Source: Varanus komodoensis (Eukaryota > Chordata > Lepidosauria > Squamata > Varanidae). From it: a stretch of 64,000 bases of DNA. The DNA lies in assembly GCF_004798865.1 (NCBI RefSeq), contig NW_025335438.1, positions 14,630,513 through 14,694,512 on the forward strand, written 5' to 3'. A program made the position numbers and the translations under genes. Shown here piece after piece: positions 23,965 to 34,916 of this stretch; position 1 is the first letter of the stretch, and each line of letters starts with the position of its first letter. Below the pieces are notes generated by a model. It was not told the origin of the DNA and did not search any database. It worked only from the letters and a program-made list of their open reading frames with translations.

Positions 23965-24258
23965 TCAACCAGTTGGTGCCACAGTTTGCACTACCTTTTT
24001 GTTACAGTTGTGAAATCTGACTTTATGGTCTTCAGTGGCTTCAGGCCAGTGGTTGACAAGGCAAATTTTCTTTTCACCTTTAATTGTCACATAGATTTGT
24101 AGTCCCCCTTCTCCCTTCTTTTTCTCACACCAATCCATAGAATATGACCATTTGTTCTCTTGCTCCTTTGGGTTTTCTTTTTGTATAAACCCGGAACAGC
24201 ACCAGGACTTCATGTATGGTACTGTCCCTTCCCTCACATCTTGGTCAATCCACTGCAT
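23965..24258 (-). other. Unrecognised 97-codon open frame, possible retroelement remnant
   Basis: A minus-strand frame with protein-like composition, rich in Trp, Cys and Lys (MQWIDQDVREGTVPYMKSW at the start, ICLVNHWPEATEDHKVRF later). Protein-like wording seems to continue upstream on the same strand. I do not recognise a family. A decayed retroviral surface-protein piece is one possibility. No splice sites tie it to ASPH. Confidence 0.3.
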
Positions 24259-25067
24259 TTTTAAGTCTTCAGCTGTCCAAACAGGACACCTGCCTGTTAG
24301 ATATCTGTTTTGGCTTCTTTATTTCTGCTGTTGCTGCAGTTGTCATAGCATTCTCAGTAGCACTTCATTTATATGAAGAGGTTCATTTGCTAGATGAACA
24401 GAGGACAATATGAACAGTGTTTTCTCAGCTTCACACTTAACCCCACTTGTTTGCCTTTATTTTTCTAATTATCTTACTATCTCTTGTTGGTATTAGTAGC
24501 AAGTTGGAAGTGCTTATGAACAACTTTTCCTGGCCACTTCATTTTCAGCATAACTTTTCTATCCCATACTGTCCCCAAATAGATACATAAAAGCCTGTTC
24601 TCAAAACGTTGTCACACTGTGAGCAAAAAATAGAACCCAGGATGGACATTGTTTAGATGAAGAGGTAGAGCTATGCAAAGAGACCAGGTTTTATTTTAAA
24701 TGGATGTGACATCAGAGACAGCAGGGTTAAACCTCATCTCAGAATGTAGCTCCTTGTTCTCTCCTTTATTTTATCACATGGAAGTGAATGGTTGCCATTT
24801 ACCCTACTTGAATAGAAAGTAAATTAGAGAATGTTATGATGTAAGCAAAACATTCCCTTCTTTTGTTAACACTGAGTTGCCCAGCCTTCATTGGCAGGTT
24901 ACTGCAGTGGGGATAGCAACTTTGTGTTTAATTAGTATAGTTTTAGTAAAATATAGATGCAACCAAATTCAGTATTCTGTTACAAAGTTGCATTAGTATT
25001 AAAGAGTATTTTAAAATAATTTGTATCATGGTTGGTCCTCTAATTTAGATTTCCCTTATTTTTTCAG

Positions 25068-27155
25068 ATACATAAAGCTTCAAAAAGACTGTCCCTACAA
25101 CAGGAGGACCAGCCTATACCATACTCTGCACAATGGGAACAGATGTTTGTTATAGACTTTTAATGACGTAATTAACCAAGCAGTTCAAAAATTTTGTGGG
25201 GTGTGAGGGGAGAAACACTAAAACGCAATTTACAAATGATGGTATCAGACCACTCCATCTGGAATGCGTTTCTTGTAAAAGTTATTAATAAGGTGTGGTA
25301 AGCAATAGAAGACCTTTAAATATGCAATGTAGATTTTTTATTCATTTTAATAATTAAAAATTCAAAAACTGTCACTTGTGAAATTGCCTAAAAACTGAAC
25401 TTTTGTAGCACTCATTTAACATTTTAATAGATCTTTAGCATATAGTTAGAATCCTAATAACATTTTTTGTCTTTTGTGGCATTTAGTATACAACATACTT
25501 GTATTTGCCTCTTGTTAGTGATGGAGCAGTTCATTCTATCTGAAATTTAGTGGTGCTGTTCACATAATTGTTAATATGATATTTATAATTGAATTAAAAT
25601 TTAATATATACATATGTGGAAACATGACAGTTTGGAAATGATCTAAGTTACTAAAGTTTTAAAATGTGAACAAAACGATGTTTTGCTTTTTTACATCTAT
25701 TATGGCAAATACTAGTAAAATAGCTGTGAAATTTTGACTTGGACCTTTACATACTGGTTTTGTATGTGAATATTTCCAGTGAGCTTCAGCTCATTTAGAG
25801 CAAATAACTTAATCATGGATATAAGCCATTAGGTTATGAGTTTTTTTCCTGTCTTGTTCTGATTGCCTCTTCTCATGATGAACATTTTATGAACATTTTA
25901 TGCTGGGAGACTTGATACTAAAGCAAACACTGAATAATTCCATAGCAATCCAGATGTGTTTAAATTGGCAAGAAGCCACATGTCTATTATCTGCATGAGT
26001 TTAATGATTTTTTTTCATTTTGCTCTTTTGCCTGATGACATCTCAGCTGCAGTTTTAGTAGACTGGCTATTGCAGTCATATCTGCATAAATTCTTTCTGA
26101 AATACCTAGGATTACTCCAGAGGCATTGGTTCCAGGGCTGCAGTTGTTTTCAGATGAATCAGAATTTGATTGGTCTTAGCACACATGCTTGACCAGAACA
26201 AATTATTATTATAAATATTAATCAGCATGTATTAATAAAATCATTTTTTACTGACTGAAGGTGAGCTTTCAAAAGGATGGCGTGTTAGTTAATTGTTGCA
26301 TGGTGCTGTTCCATAATCTTAGAGTCATATTAGTTTAATTACTTATTTTTATTTCCCCATCCCCAGCTCAGTAATAATTTGCATGATCACATGCTTACTT
26401 AGAGAAGCAGAGCAGCACTTTCAGTTTAAACTGAAGGAAATACTTAAGTACTATAGAAGTCAATGGGGATTCATTGGCAATTTTTTAGAATGTGACTTTT
26501 AAACTGTAGCCAGTGCTTGAACTTATTTCATTTCATTTAATTTAGAAACATTCAATAGAAATGGAGCATGGGCTCTGCATATTTCTTATGCTGGAATCTA
26601 TAGTGAGGTATCTACATAGTGTTGGACATTAATGTAGTTTATCTCTATGAGCATTTTCCCTTCCTGCATGGACACTGCACCTCTGTATAGAAGGATTTCC
26701 ATAAGTCATAACAGAACCCTGTTTTCCCCCTTCCTCCATGGTGTGTATGCACAGGCATCACACAGGACCAATATGGGAAATATGAGACCTGGGCAGGAAG
26801 GATTATGCTATATGAATTTATACATATCAGGAAGCAAAGTGTTCTTGTTCACAAAGTGAAAACATGTATTTCTAAAAGAGACAGCAATACTTTTTTATAA
26901 AGCCATACTTTTAAGGAATGGGATTAAACTGAGATTGTTTTTGACAAATTTAATTTTTGTACAATAACAATATATTTATAAAATGCTGGAATACAGTTTA
27001 TTATGCTGTGATCTCATTTTTAAAATTCTCATAATGATAGGATTTTCATGTTTACACAAGTGTGCCATGGGGTGGCAAGGGGAAGGGGACTTTTGAAAAT
27101 GCATAGTTTCTTCTGTGTTGATATTTGCTGCAATAAAGTACAGAAGAATATTTTC
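25068..27155 (+). CDS. ASPH: ASPH alternative terminal exon (junctate-type): Asp-Thr-stop plus long 3'UTR
   Basis: A pyrimidine-rich tract ending TTTTTTCAG at 25067 precedes AT-ACA-TAA. Joined to microexon 9 (phase 1, G carried over) this reads Val-Asp-Thr-stop, with the stop at 25073-25075. I recall that mammalian short ASPH forms (junctate/humbug) also end in Asp-Thr right after this acidic region, which supports the call. About 2 kb of repeat-poor AT-rich DNA follows, with AATAAA at 26234-26239 and 27132-27137; the 27155 end is my estimate from the second signal. The product would be an ER-membrane calcium-binding protein without the oxygenase. Only 8 nt of this exon are coding. Confidence 0.72.
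26234..26239 (+). promoter_or_regulatory. ASPH: Possible proximal poly(A) signal
   Basis: AATAAA in an AT-rich stretch about 1.16 kb after the junctate-type stop, followed by T-rich sequence. Use is unproven. Confidence 0.35.
27132..27137 (+). promoter_or_regulatory. ASPH: Possible distal poly(A) signal
   Basis: AATAAA followed within 20-30 nt by a CA and by GT-rich text (ACTGGTGGAGTC), a reasonable cleavage context. It is the last AATAAA I see before the sequence character changes. Confidence 0.4.
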
Positions 27156-29071
27156 ACTGGTGGAGTCATTATTTTCCAAAATATCAACACCTTTTCTGCA
27201 ATGCCTCTGTGTCTTAATTACCTCCTACTATTCGAATGTCTAGTTTTTTAGCATTTGGATGGTTAAAACTAGCTGACTGTGCAATGCACTTTTTAACATT
27301 GAAGCAAACGGATAGACGCCATCATCCACTTGAGTGTAGGTTCACATTATATGTAGTAAAGCCACATCCAGAGCTGAGGCAAAATTTTGACTGGTTTTAC
27401 ACACAACACTAACCCATTGTATGTGTTCTTGAATTCTTAGTTGTGATGTGTGAAAATGGCCCTGCTAACAAACCATGATTTATTAACCACGAATAACCCA
27501 GAAAGACAATCCATGGTTTGTTTGTTTAAACCATGAGTTACTGTTACGTATGAAACTAGAACCATGTGTTGTTTCACCAGGCTACAAAGCAGTAAACCCA
27601 GCCCAACTGTTCTACACAGCTGTACTATGGTACCAGAAAGGCATTTGGAATACATGGAGGGAGGGAGTAAAGGGAGAAGGAAACAGAATGACCCAGGAAT
27701 TGAGAAAACATACCATACTTTCTGCCAGGCAAATTTAAGCTAGGGCACCAAACTGTGGATTGAAGAAACGACGAGTTAGTGCTATGTGTACTTGCCTTTG
27801 TTTTATGTATTATATCAAGAGTAGCTCACACTGGAAAAAGTGCTTTGGTGATAAGGCTTGGAAAAAGTGAAAGTGCTTAGTATGAGCAGGAAAAGGACAG
27901 GACTGGAGATAACTCATTGGCCATCATGAAGAGACCAACTGCCAGCACATGGCTGAGCTGTATTATAGTAAGAACAGGATTGAAACTTATATTCAATATA
28001 ACAGAAGAACTTGCTTCACAATGACCACCACAGTGTCTCCTGGCACTTCAGGGACTGACAGATATATTATGGCATGATGAATGTGTTAGTTCTTAATATG
28101 TCACAAGACCTCTTGAGAACACTTCTGTAACAAATGAACAAGGCTATCTTTTCCTAAATATCCTTCACATGGTACACTGGATAATGGTTATGATGGCACA
28201 ATCAACCCTAGGATGCCAACAAGTTAATATTCAGTTTGGAGAGTCAGATGTTAAAATGAAACTATCATGAATGTAAAAAGACTTCTTTCTAATAACCATT
28301 ATAATCTCTTGAACTGATATTGTTGAAGAGGATGTAGGGCACTTTAAATGTGTGGATTAAAATTTTCTGTATCTTTAAAAAACTACAAATAGCAGGGTTT
28401 GCTTGCAGGGTGTGGGAGGCTGATCAGAATGGGAGGTGGAAATGTATATTCACACCTCAGTTGCTGAATCTCATGGAAAGTTTTGCCTCCAAAATTTCTA
28501 CATGCATTAGAAGGAATAAAGCTGTTACTGAGACTGCTGATAAATCATGGCAGCTTCTTTGCATAGTTCCCACGTGGAAACTGGAAAGTTGTTCGTTGAT
28601 TACACATGACTTTGGCCAGATCTTGAATACACATATTGCCTCACATATAGGAATCAAAAGTGTGTGTGGAGGGGTTGGGTAGCTGGTATATATAAACCAG
28701 ATCAAACTCTGAGCTACAGTTGCAGCATTCTGTAAACAATGCACCCAAAAAAATATATCCTGCCATCTGAAATGTATACAAACTATGAGAGAGAACTAGT
28801 TTTAATCTATTACAGCTAGAAGATGACCAAAACAAATAAACCCCTTAAAACTAATGTGTTTATTATGGAATGACAATACAAACAAAAGTCTTCTTTATCA
28901 GATGCATCAATTGGACTGGGAAGGTGATTGGTATGAACTTCAGGTCATGTTAGGGCATGATCAAATCTCTGCATTTTAAATCTCTGCACATTATAGCTAA
29001 ATTCTTTTATACTTTGGCATTGGATTATTTTAGTAAAAATTCTGTCAGGATGCACAAATGGAACTTGTGTG

Positions 29072-29117
29072 GATGTGCATGTGCACACGTGTGTAAATGT
29101 GCACACGTGTGCACATG
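29072..29117. repeat. Alternating purine-pyrimidine tract
   Basis: GTGCATGTGCACACGTGTGT followed shortly by a second GTGCACACGTGTGCACATG block. The tract is self-complementary and alternating, so it could adopt Z-DNA or a hairpin. It ends about 35 nt before the acceptor of exon 29152-29187. Confidence 0.7.
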
Positions 29118-29151
29118 ATAATGTAGCAAAATTTTGCTTTATGTATTCCAG

Positions 29152-29187
29152 GACAAAATGAAAAAGAAACACAGCAGCAGGAAAAGG
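29152..29187 (+). CDS. ASPH: ASPH linker exon 10 (first hydroxylase-specific exon)
   Basis: A 36-nt exon (TATTCCAG acceptor, GTAAGT donor), phase 1 to phase 1, encoding GQNEKETQQQEK. Joined to the next exon it gives EKAKKKKPKLL, closely like the KAKVKKKKPKLL junction of mammalian ASPH. It corresponds in place to the mammalian segment between the junctate end point and the lysine cluster. Confidence 0.85.
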
Positions 29188-29273
29188 GTAAGTTATTGAA
29201 GAAGTGGGTTGTTCATAAACACAAACTGTTCTGTCAGTACAAAACTAGAGCTGGGGTAGAGAAAGCACACAAC

Positions 29274-29288
29274 AGCTTCTATATAGCC
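29274..29288 (+). mobile_element. 5S-derived SINE, left piece before the hAT insertion
   Basis: Removing the hAT element at 29289-29516 and one copy of its duplication brings this piece against CCTGAAGTGACTGATC, which aligns to the 5' half of 5S rRNA. The 5' limit is uncertain. Confidence 0.4.
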
Positions 29289-29516
29289 TGGGGTGGTCAG
29301 ACTTGCTCAACAGAAAAGCCACATACAGTAAATATCAGATTTTGAAAGCTGCAAGTGAGTGCCTGTTGGCGGTGGCAGCAAGCGGCGAATGGGCACCCAC
29401 AGGCAGCAGCGGTGGGTGGTAAGCAGCGAGTAGACACCTGTGGTGGTGAGCAGCGAGCCCCAAAATAAACTCTAAGACCCACATGTGGCTCCTGAACCTC
29501 AGTTTGGCTACTCCTG
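29289..29516. mobile_element. hAT-type nonautonomous element (second family)
   Basis: The ends GGGGTGGTCAGACTTG and CAGTTTGGCTACTCCTG are imperfect inverted repeats of the GGGGTGGCCAAACT type, with the typical inner text AAAGCCACATACAG and CCCACATGTGGCTCCTGA. The flanks ATATAGCC and GTACAGCC match at 6 of 8 positions, an old hAT duplication. The middle (29357-29460) is GC-rich and contains imperfect repeats of GGTGGTAAGCAGCGAG type. Confidence 0.65.
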
Positions 29517-29524
29517 GTACAGCC

Positions 29525-29670
29525 TGAAGTGACTGATCCTGTCTAATCGTAGAAACTAAGCAGGTTCAGGCCTGGTTGAAATCCGAATGGATGAATTAAA
29601 ATGTTGTGAACTGCCCAGAAATCTTCAGTTACAGGCGCTGTAGAAATACTACTGCTACAATTGCCTTATA
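29525..29670 (+). mobile_element. 5S-rRNA-derived SINE (5S-Sauria-like)
   Basis: CCTGAAGTGACTGATCCTGT through AAACTAAGCAGG and GGCCTGGTT to AATGGATGA aligns to 5S rRNA from the CCCTGAACGC region to the GGATGGGAGA region, covering the internal promoter (A box, intermediate element, C box). It is followed by a LINE-like tail GTGAACTGCCCAGAAATCTT. A 5S head on a LINE tail is the make-up of SINE3-class elements and of the 5S SINEs described in lizards. It is too diverged and too tailed to be a 5S gene. Confidence 0.7.
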
Positions 29671-30149
29671 AGGGCAACATAGATTCAACATGGGATATCT
29701 GTACTACCTTCTAACTTTTATCTCCATCCTGCTCTGGGGGCTGTTTCCTGGATGGAACAGTGAGATGAAAACAGTGGGAGATGTTTCTTTAATAATAAAC
29801 AATAAATACAATTTTCTCTCACTTAAAACAGCTGTGCAGTCCTAATTTGATGTAATTACACTGTTCTTGTCTCTTCTGGTGAAATGACTTAAGTCTGGAC
29901 AATGATATAGAGGAAGAGGTTGATCCCTCTTCCCACCACCATGGCACTGCTCCATATCACCCAACTACAAGAAATGCTTTTAACCAAAGAAAAAGATGTC
30001 AGAAATCCCCCACATTGCATCTGGTTTGTCCATGGCCTGAGCACAGGAAGTGCCCTTAGCATCAAGTTTGTAATACTTGTCATTTGATACTAAAATCCTG
30101 GGGCCAAAATTCTACTGGTAATTCCAATTGACTCATATGTTTAATGTTG

Positions 30150-30200
30150 TTATTATTATTATTATTAGAACATTTCTATGCCGCCCCTTGTTTAAAAGTG
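30150..30200 (-). mobile_element. L2-group LINE 3' stub
   Basis: A TTATTATT tail followed by GAACATTTCTATGCCGCCCC, the extreme 3' end of the same LINE family as at 18304 and 57388. Only about 50 bp remain. Confidence 0.7.
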
Positions 30201-30364
30201 GCTACAAATATAAAAACTGATATTAATTTCCTTTAGAAGAGAGAGTACTGACAAAATGAATACACTACTCTTCTGCATACTCTAGAGACCACTGTTCATT
30301 TCATTTATTAACAATTTAATTTTAATAGCGTGAACCTTCACAAAAGCTTTAAGGTCAGCTAGTA

Positions 30365-30800
30365 ATAAGGCTATAAGAAGGGCCCTGCTGGATCAGACCG
30401 AGGATTCATCTAGTCCACCATTCCATTCACACAAGGACAATCTACCTTTGGGAAACAGCCTCCTATGTGTGTTTCCCAATAACTGGTGTACACAGGCATA
30501 CTGCCTCTGCTACTGGAGTCAGCATATGGCCACCAATGCCAGTTGGCATTGATAGCCTTTAGCTGCATGAATACATCTAGTCCTCTTTTAAAGCCATCTG
30601 AACTGATAGCAGCCAATATATTTTGTAGTGAATTTTATTGCTTAACTGTGCTCTATGTGAACTGACCTGCATTTCCCACCAATCAGCTTTGTGGAATGAC
30701 CCTGGGCTCCCGTTCTATAAGAAAGGAAGTAAAAAGTCTCCCTATGCACTTTCTTCACACCATACACAATTTTATACATCTCTGTTTTGTCTCCTCTTCT
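30365..30800 (+). mobile_element. CR1/L3-like LINE fragment
   Basis: It contains GGGCCCTGCTGGATCAGACC, GCATACTGCCTCTGCTACTG and TCCTCTTTTAAAGCCATCTG, phrases I know from an abundant squamate CR1/L3-type 3' region. It is non-coding and diverged. The strand is given as the reading in which these phrases appear; LINE polarity may be the reverse. Confidence 0.55.
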
Positions 30801-30899
30801 TCAGGTTTGTGGCAGAACCAGGTCTTCCTGGTCTGTCTGATGTGCCAACCATTTTACCACACTAGATCTCCTTTGTTAATATTTCTAAGGAAGCTTTCC

Positions 30900-31095
30900 C
30901 CCACCTGGCTGGTCATGCTGGCTGGGAGTTATGGGAGTGGCAGTTCAACAACCTTGGAAGGCACAAAGTTTGTTGTAGAGCAGGAATGGACAAAAAGTAG
31001 CTATCCAGATGTTTTGGACCTCTGCTCCTGGAAGCATGGCCAGTGGTCAAGAATTCTGGAAGTTGAGTTCCAAAACAGCTGGAGATCCACTTAAT
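30900..31095. repeat. Old hAT-like MITE remnant
   Basis: GGTCATGCTGGCTGGGAGTT and ATGTTTTGGACCTCTGCTCC resemble a common amniote hAT-derived repeat ('gctgggagttgtagtccaaaacatctggag'). A related text in reverse orientation lies at 34760-34885. The edges are not defined. Confidence 0.4.
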
Positions 31096-31720
31096 TGCCC
31101 TTCCTTGCTGTAGATAATACCAGAGGTAGGAAGAGAAGAGACTGGGCAGTGTTGCATCATAATATGTAGTTATGGTCTAGTATGTTAATTCTTTATGAAA
31201 AGTAAATAACATCACTATAGAATTAAAGGACCATAATTATTTTCTTTTAACTACTATTCCATTACCCAGGAATTCTTTCTGTTTACCAAGGAAAACAGAA
31301 AGAATTGCTACGTAAGGTAGCAATGTTGACTTTCAATGCTTCCTTGCTACATTTCGTGTCCCTGTTATACCACACAGGCACATGCAGAAGCCTGTCATTT
31401 CCCTGTTAGTTCCAGAATATGATACCATATGGTGGCTTACCAACGCAAAGTCCTGAAGCATATGGGTGTTCTTGGAAGGGATCCATAAAACAATGCCTTC
31501 AAAATCTTGGGAAATGAACTCAAATAATCCTAAATGTCTGTTTTACACATTTTATAAGACCAGTTATATTTTAATAATAGCTGTAATGCTATAATGCTCA
31601 CTTGCTTAGACAAATCCTTTAAGGTAAGGTATTGTTAGTTACTTGATCCATAATCCTTGTAGCCTTTTCACCATCCATACTATACCCATAGACTGAGCTG
31701 AATCCCTGACAAAAGCCCAG

Positions 31721-31940
31721 ACAGTGTGGTGTAGTGGTTAAGAGCATGGGACTGGGACTCAGACGATCTGGGTTCTAGTCCCCGCTCAGCCATGGAGCCA
31801 ACTGGGTGACTTTGGGCCAGTCACAGACTCTCAGCCCAGCCTACCTCACAGGGTTGTTGTGGGGATAAGATGGAGGAGGAGAATGATGTAAGCTGCCTTG
31901 AGCCCTTTGTAGGAAAAAGGCAGGATATGAATTGAATGAA

Positions 31941-31971
<31 letters not shown>

Positions 31972-31972
31972 A
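31721..31972 (+). mobile_element. tRNA-derived SINE, copy 1
   Basis: The head carries a pol III A box (TGGTGTAGTGG) and a B box (GGTTCTAGTCC). The body GGGTGACTTTGGGCCAGTC and CTACCTCACAGGGTTGTTGT follows, then an AAAAGGCAGGATATGAATTG end and an (AAAT)n tail. It is the same family as the copies at 32344 (+) and 35310 (-). Confidence 0.85.
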
Positions 31973-32184
31973 GTGGTCCAGTGGATTACAATGACCTCGG
32001 AAACATGTATGGAAAGCAGGCTGGAAAAGTGTGGGTTTAGGGGAAAGGCACTGCATCTTTGGATTCTGACTAGAAGCTACTTACAACAATGTTACTATAA
32101 TTGCAGTGAATGCAAAGACTGTATTTTTCCTCTGTGTTGTTCTGTATCTTCAAAATGAAAGCCTTAGTTTAGTCTTCATTATAC

Positions 32185-32343
32185 ACATGTATGTATGTAT
32201 TTATGACATTTCTATACCATCAATTGCAATAGTTTTCTGGGTAGTTCACAACAATTAAAATCACCAAGTGCAATTTCCTAAATTATAATAGAAAAGTAAC
32301 AAAGTTTAAAACAGCAATATACAATAAAAATAAAAGTAAAAAT
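32185..32343 (-). mobile_element. Old L2-group LINE 3' end, left part
   Basis: ATTTATGACATTTCTATACC resembles the ACATTTCTATGCCGCCCC end of the younger copies. The coding end appears to resume after the SINE at about 32581. It is antisense to ASPH. Confidence 0.5.
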
Positions 32344-32580
32344 GAGAGCCACTGTGGTGTAGTGGTTAAGAGCATGGGACTGGGACTCAGATGATCTGGG
32401 TTCGAGTCCCCGCTCAGCCATGGAGCCAACTGGGTGACTTTGGGCCAGTCACAGACTCTCAGCCCAACCTACCTCACAGGGTTGTTGTTGTGGGAGGAGA
32501 TGGCGGAGGAGATGTAAGCTGCCTTGGGCCCTTTGTAGGAAAAAGGCAGGATATAAATTGAAAAAACAAACAAATAAAAA
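32344..32580 (+). mobile_element. tRNA-derived SINE, copy 2
   Basis: Very similar to the copy at 31721, with a perfect B box (GGTTCGAGTCC near 32399). It sits in an older LINE fragment, whose text resumes after it. Confidence 0.85.
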
Positions 32581-32890
32581 TAAAACCTTGCAGTAGTGTA
32601 AAGCTTTAAAATACAGTAACAGATTCAAATTATGAGAAACTAAAACCAAATACATCTGGAAAAATAAGGTCTTCATCTGACACTGAAAAAGTAAGTTTCT
32701 TTTGAATCCACAACTGGTGTGCCACAACAGGAAGTGTCCTTATCTTAGTAGCCACCTCCACCCTTCCTTTGCCAGAGGTATCTGGAAAATGACAGCTGAA
32801 TGATATCGTAGGGTATGGGCAAGTATACATGGAGAGGGGTGATCCTTCAGATAAGCTGACCCCATGCCCTGGAAATCTCATGATTCTTCT
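32581..32890 (-). mobile_element. Old L2-group LINE, right part
   Basis: AAGGTCTTCATCTGACACTG resembles AAGGTCTTCACCTGGCACC of the younger copies and is placed correctly for a LINE split by the SINE. Decayed; the right edge is uncertain. Confidence 0.4.
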
Positions 32891-34295
32891 TCAACGTAGC
32901 ATTTTCCATTTGCAAAATTCCTCCATAACTATTTTAACTAAGAAGATTGTGGACATCCTCTTTATACTTGCATAAGACTGGCTGGTTTTGGCCATCAAGG
33001 TCTTTTACCCCTCTTCTTGAGGAGGAAGGGATGGAACTCTACCAGCATTCCTCATAACCCAGCAAAGCTGCACTTCTCCTTTCTCTGCTCCTTTCTTTAC
33101 TGACTGTGAGGGCAAAGGTAGTGTTCATAGTTGGAGTCCAAGGTTTGACCTCAGAATGCATTTTTAGGGTTGGAACGGGGAAACCAATGTCTCCTATGGC
33201 CTTCAAGACAGCATCTAGCAGCCTCAAGATTGCAACCTAGCAATGTTTAGCTAATTCATCTTGATCAGGCTGTTATCTAATTAAATACATTTCAGTTGAT
33301 TAATCAGACAAGCTGTAATGAATATTTATTCTATTTTTAATCAAGCCATGGAGCTTACCAGGATGATGATGATGATATACACTCCAGTTTAAAAATTAAA
33401 CTAAATGAAGGGAAATGGATAGGAAAGGCAAAGCAATGAGATCCATTTGATATTGTCAGGAAAAAAACTGCTTCTCATCTTTGGCTTTGTCCCCCACCAC
33501 CACCTCACACAGCATTTTTGCTTTTTAGAAAGCGCATTTGCACTAGTAGAAGGTTTTTTAAAAGGCAAATTGCTACATGGTGATGACTGGGTGAACAGCT
33601 GTAGAGCAGAGGGGAGGAGGCTTAACCCTTTCCTCCTCAGCTTACTCCTTCCCTCCCAGGTGACTGCAACAATCAGAAGGTTGGGAGGCTATGGGCATCT
33701 CCAAAGGGTTGTGCCTTTAGTTAGTTAGATTTCGTATAGTTCACATGAACAGGACTTCTAGTTCTCCCTTCTGTAGAGTCCCTTCCTGATCAGAGTTCGG
33801 GGTGCATAGGGGCTGGGGTTGCAGGGCAGAAATCTATTCCACCAACAGTTTCTGTTCAGCAAGTGGTTCCCATTCAGCTGTCAGATACAACCTGGTCAGT
33901 TTTAATATTTTATTCAAGACTTTATGTGGATAATATTTTTATTGGAATGCTTCCAGTATTCTTAAGATAGTGGGCAGCATCCAATGGTGCTATTTTGAAA
34001 ATGTAAGAAATGCTAGAGGAGTGTAGCTGGATCATTCCACCGCACAAGAACATTGCACACATGTAGGTGATTGCACTCGTGTTTGTGCAGCTGTAAAAAG
34101 CTGGTTTCTCATCTTGTGCATAGTTCAGCCTAGTTTCTGCTGGCGCAACGGCATTTACAGTAGGCAGATACTGCCCAATAGCGTGAAAGTGGAACCTGTT
34201 GACATGAATGATTTAAGTTAAATTATTGTGCACCTAAAATGCATCTTTTTCAGTGTTTGAAAACTTTTTGGGAAATCCTTTGTTTCTTTTTCTAG

Positions 34296-34381
34296 CTAAG
34301 AAGAAGAAACCAAAATTGCTCAATAAATTTGATAAGGGCATTAAAGTTGAGCTTGATGCTGCAGAAAAGCTCCGTAAAAAG
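34296..34381 (+). CDS. ASPH: ASPH lysine-rich / start of TPR region exon 11
   Basis: An 86-nt exon (TTTTTCTAG acceptor, GTAAGC donor), entering in phase 1 and leaving in phase 0. It encodes AKKKKPKLLNKFDKGIKVEL and then DAAEKLRKK, almost identical to the mammalian AKVKKKKPKLLNKFDKTIKAEL. It marks the switch from the acidic variable region to the conserved lumenal TPR-like part that supports the hydroxylase domain. Confidence 0.97.
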
Positions 34382-34916
34382 GTAAGCCTAGAAAGTCTAA
34401 ATCAGTTGTGTTCAAATGAAGAAAACAGAAGGAGTTTTTGCTAAATAGTCAAGCTGAAAGAGAATCAGCGTTGTGCTCTTTGGCTATAAATGACTCATGG
34501 TCATTTAGAAATTATATTTCTAAATTAGAAATATATATATTTCAAATATTCCAAATTTACCCTAGATGTTCAGTTGAAACCATCTGCAAAGTTTTGGATA
34601 CTTTCCTGGTTGTCATGCATGAAAGAAATCCCTTTGAGCAACCATCTAATAATATAGTTGTTAACATATGCTTTGTATAAAAATGGTACATTCTTGCTTT
34701 TATTTAAGTGTATAATGTTTGTTAACTCCAACATAGTTGCACCAAGTACCCTCCAGAACATTTGGGCAAATTGTGTTCCTCTAGATGCTTTTGCCTACAA
34801 CTCCCATCAACCCTAGCCTGCATAGTTACTGGTGATGAAAGTTTGTAGGCCAAAGCATCTGAAAGGCTACAAGTTGGTCAACATTGCTATGTTTTCTGTA
34901 TGTCTCCACAAGCAAT

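Larger units (their letters stand above)
27156..29270 (+). other. ASPH: ASPH intron, nothing firm recognised
   Basis: Intron sequence. Around 27435-27560 there is CCATGGTTTGTTTGTTTAAA with partly inverted companion text (AAACCATGATTTATTAACCA) that may be a small MITE, unassigned. Confidence 0.4.

Noticed and set aside
28350-28682. 110-codon open frame on the + strand
   Set aside because: No familiar motif, no exon borders in ASPH phase, and an overlapping minus frame of similar length; probably chance.
29525-29600. Possible 5S rRNA gene
   Set aside because: Too diverged, lacks a proper 3' third and T-run terminator, and continues into a LINE-type tail, so it is a SINE.
32344-32420. Possible tRNA gene (good A box and B box)
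   Set aside because: The boxes sit in a repeated SINE with a LINE-like body and A-rich tail, and the surrounding text does not fold as a tRNA with an anticodon arm I can support.
34253-34444. Open frame starting upstream of exon 11
   Set aside because: It is exon 11 read together with intron on both sides. The splice sites at 34296 and 34381 and the match to ASPH define the real exon.
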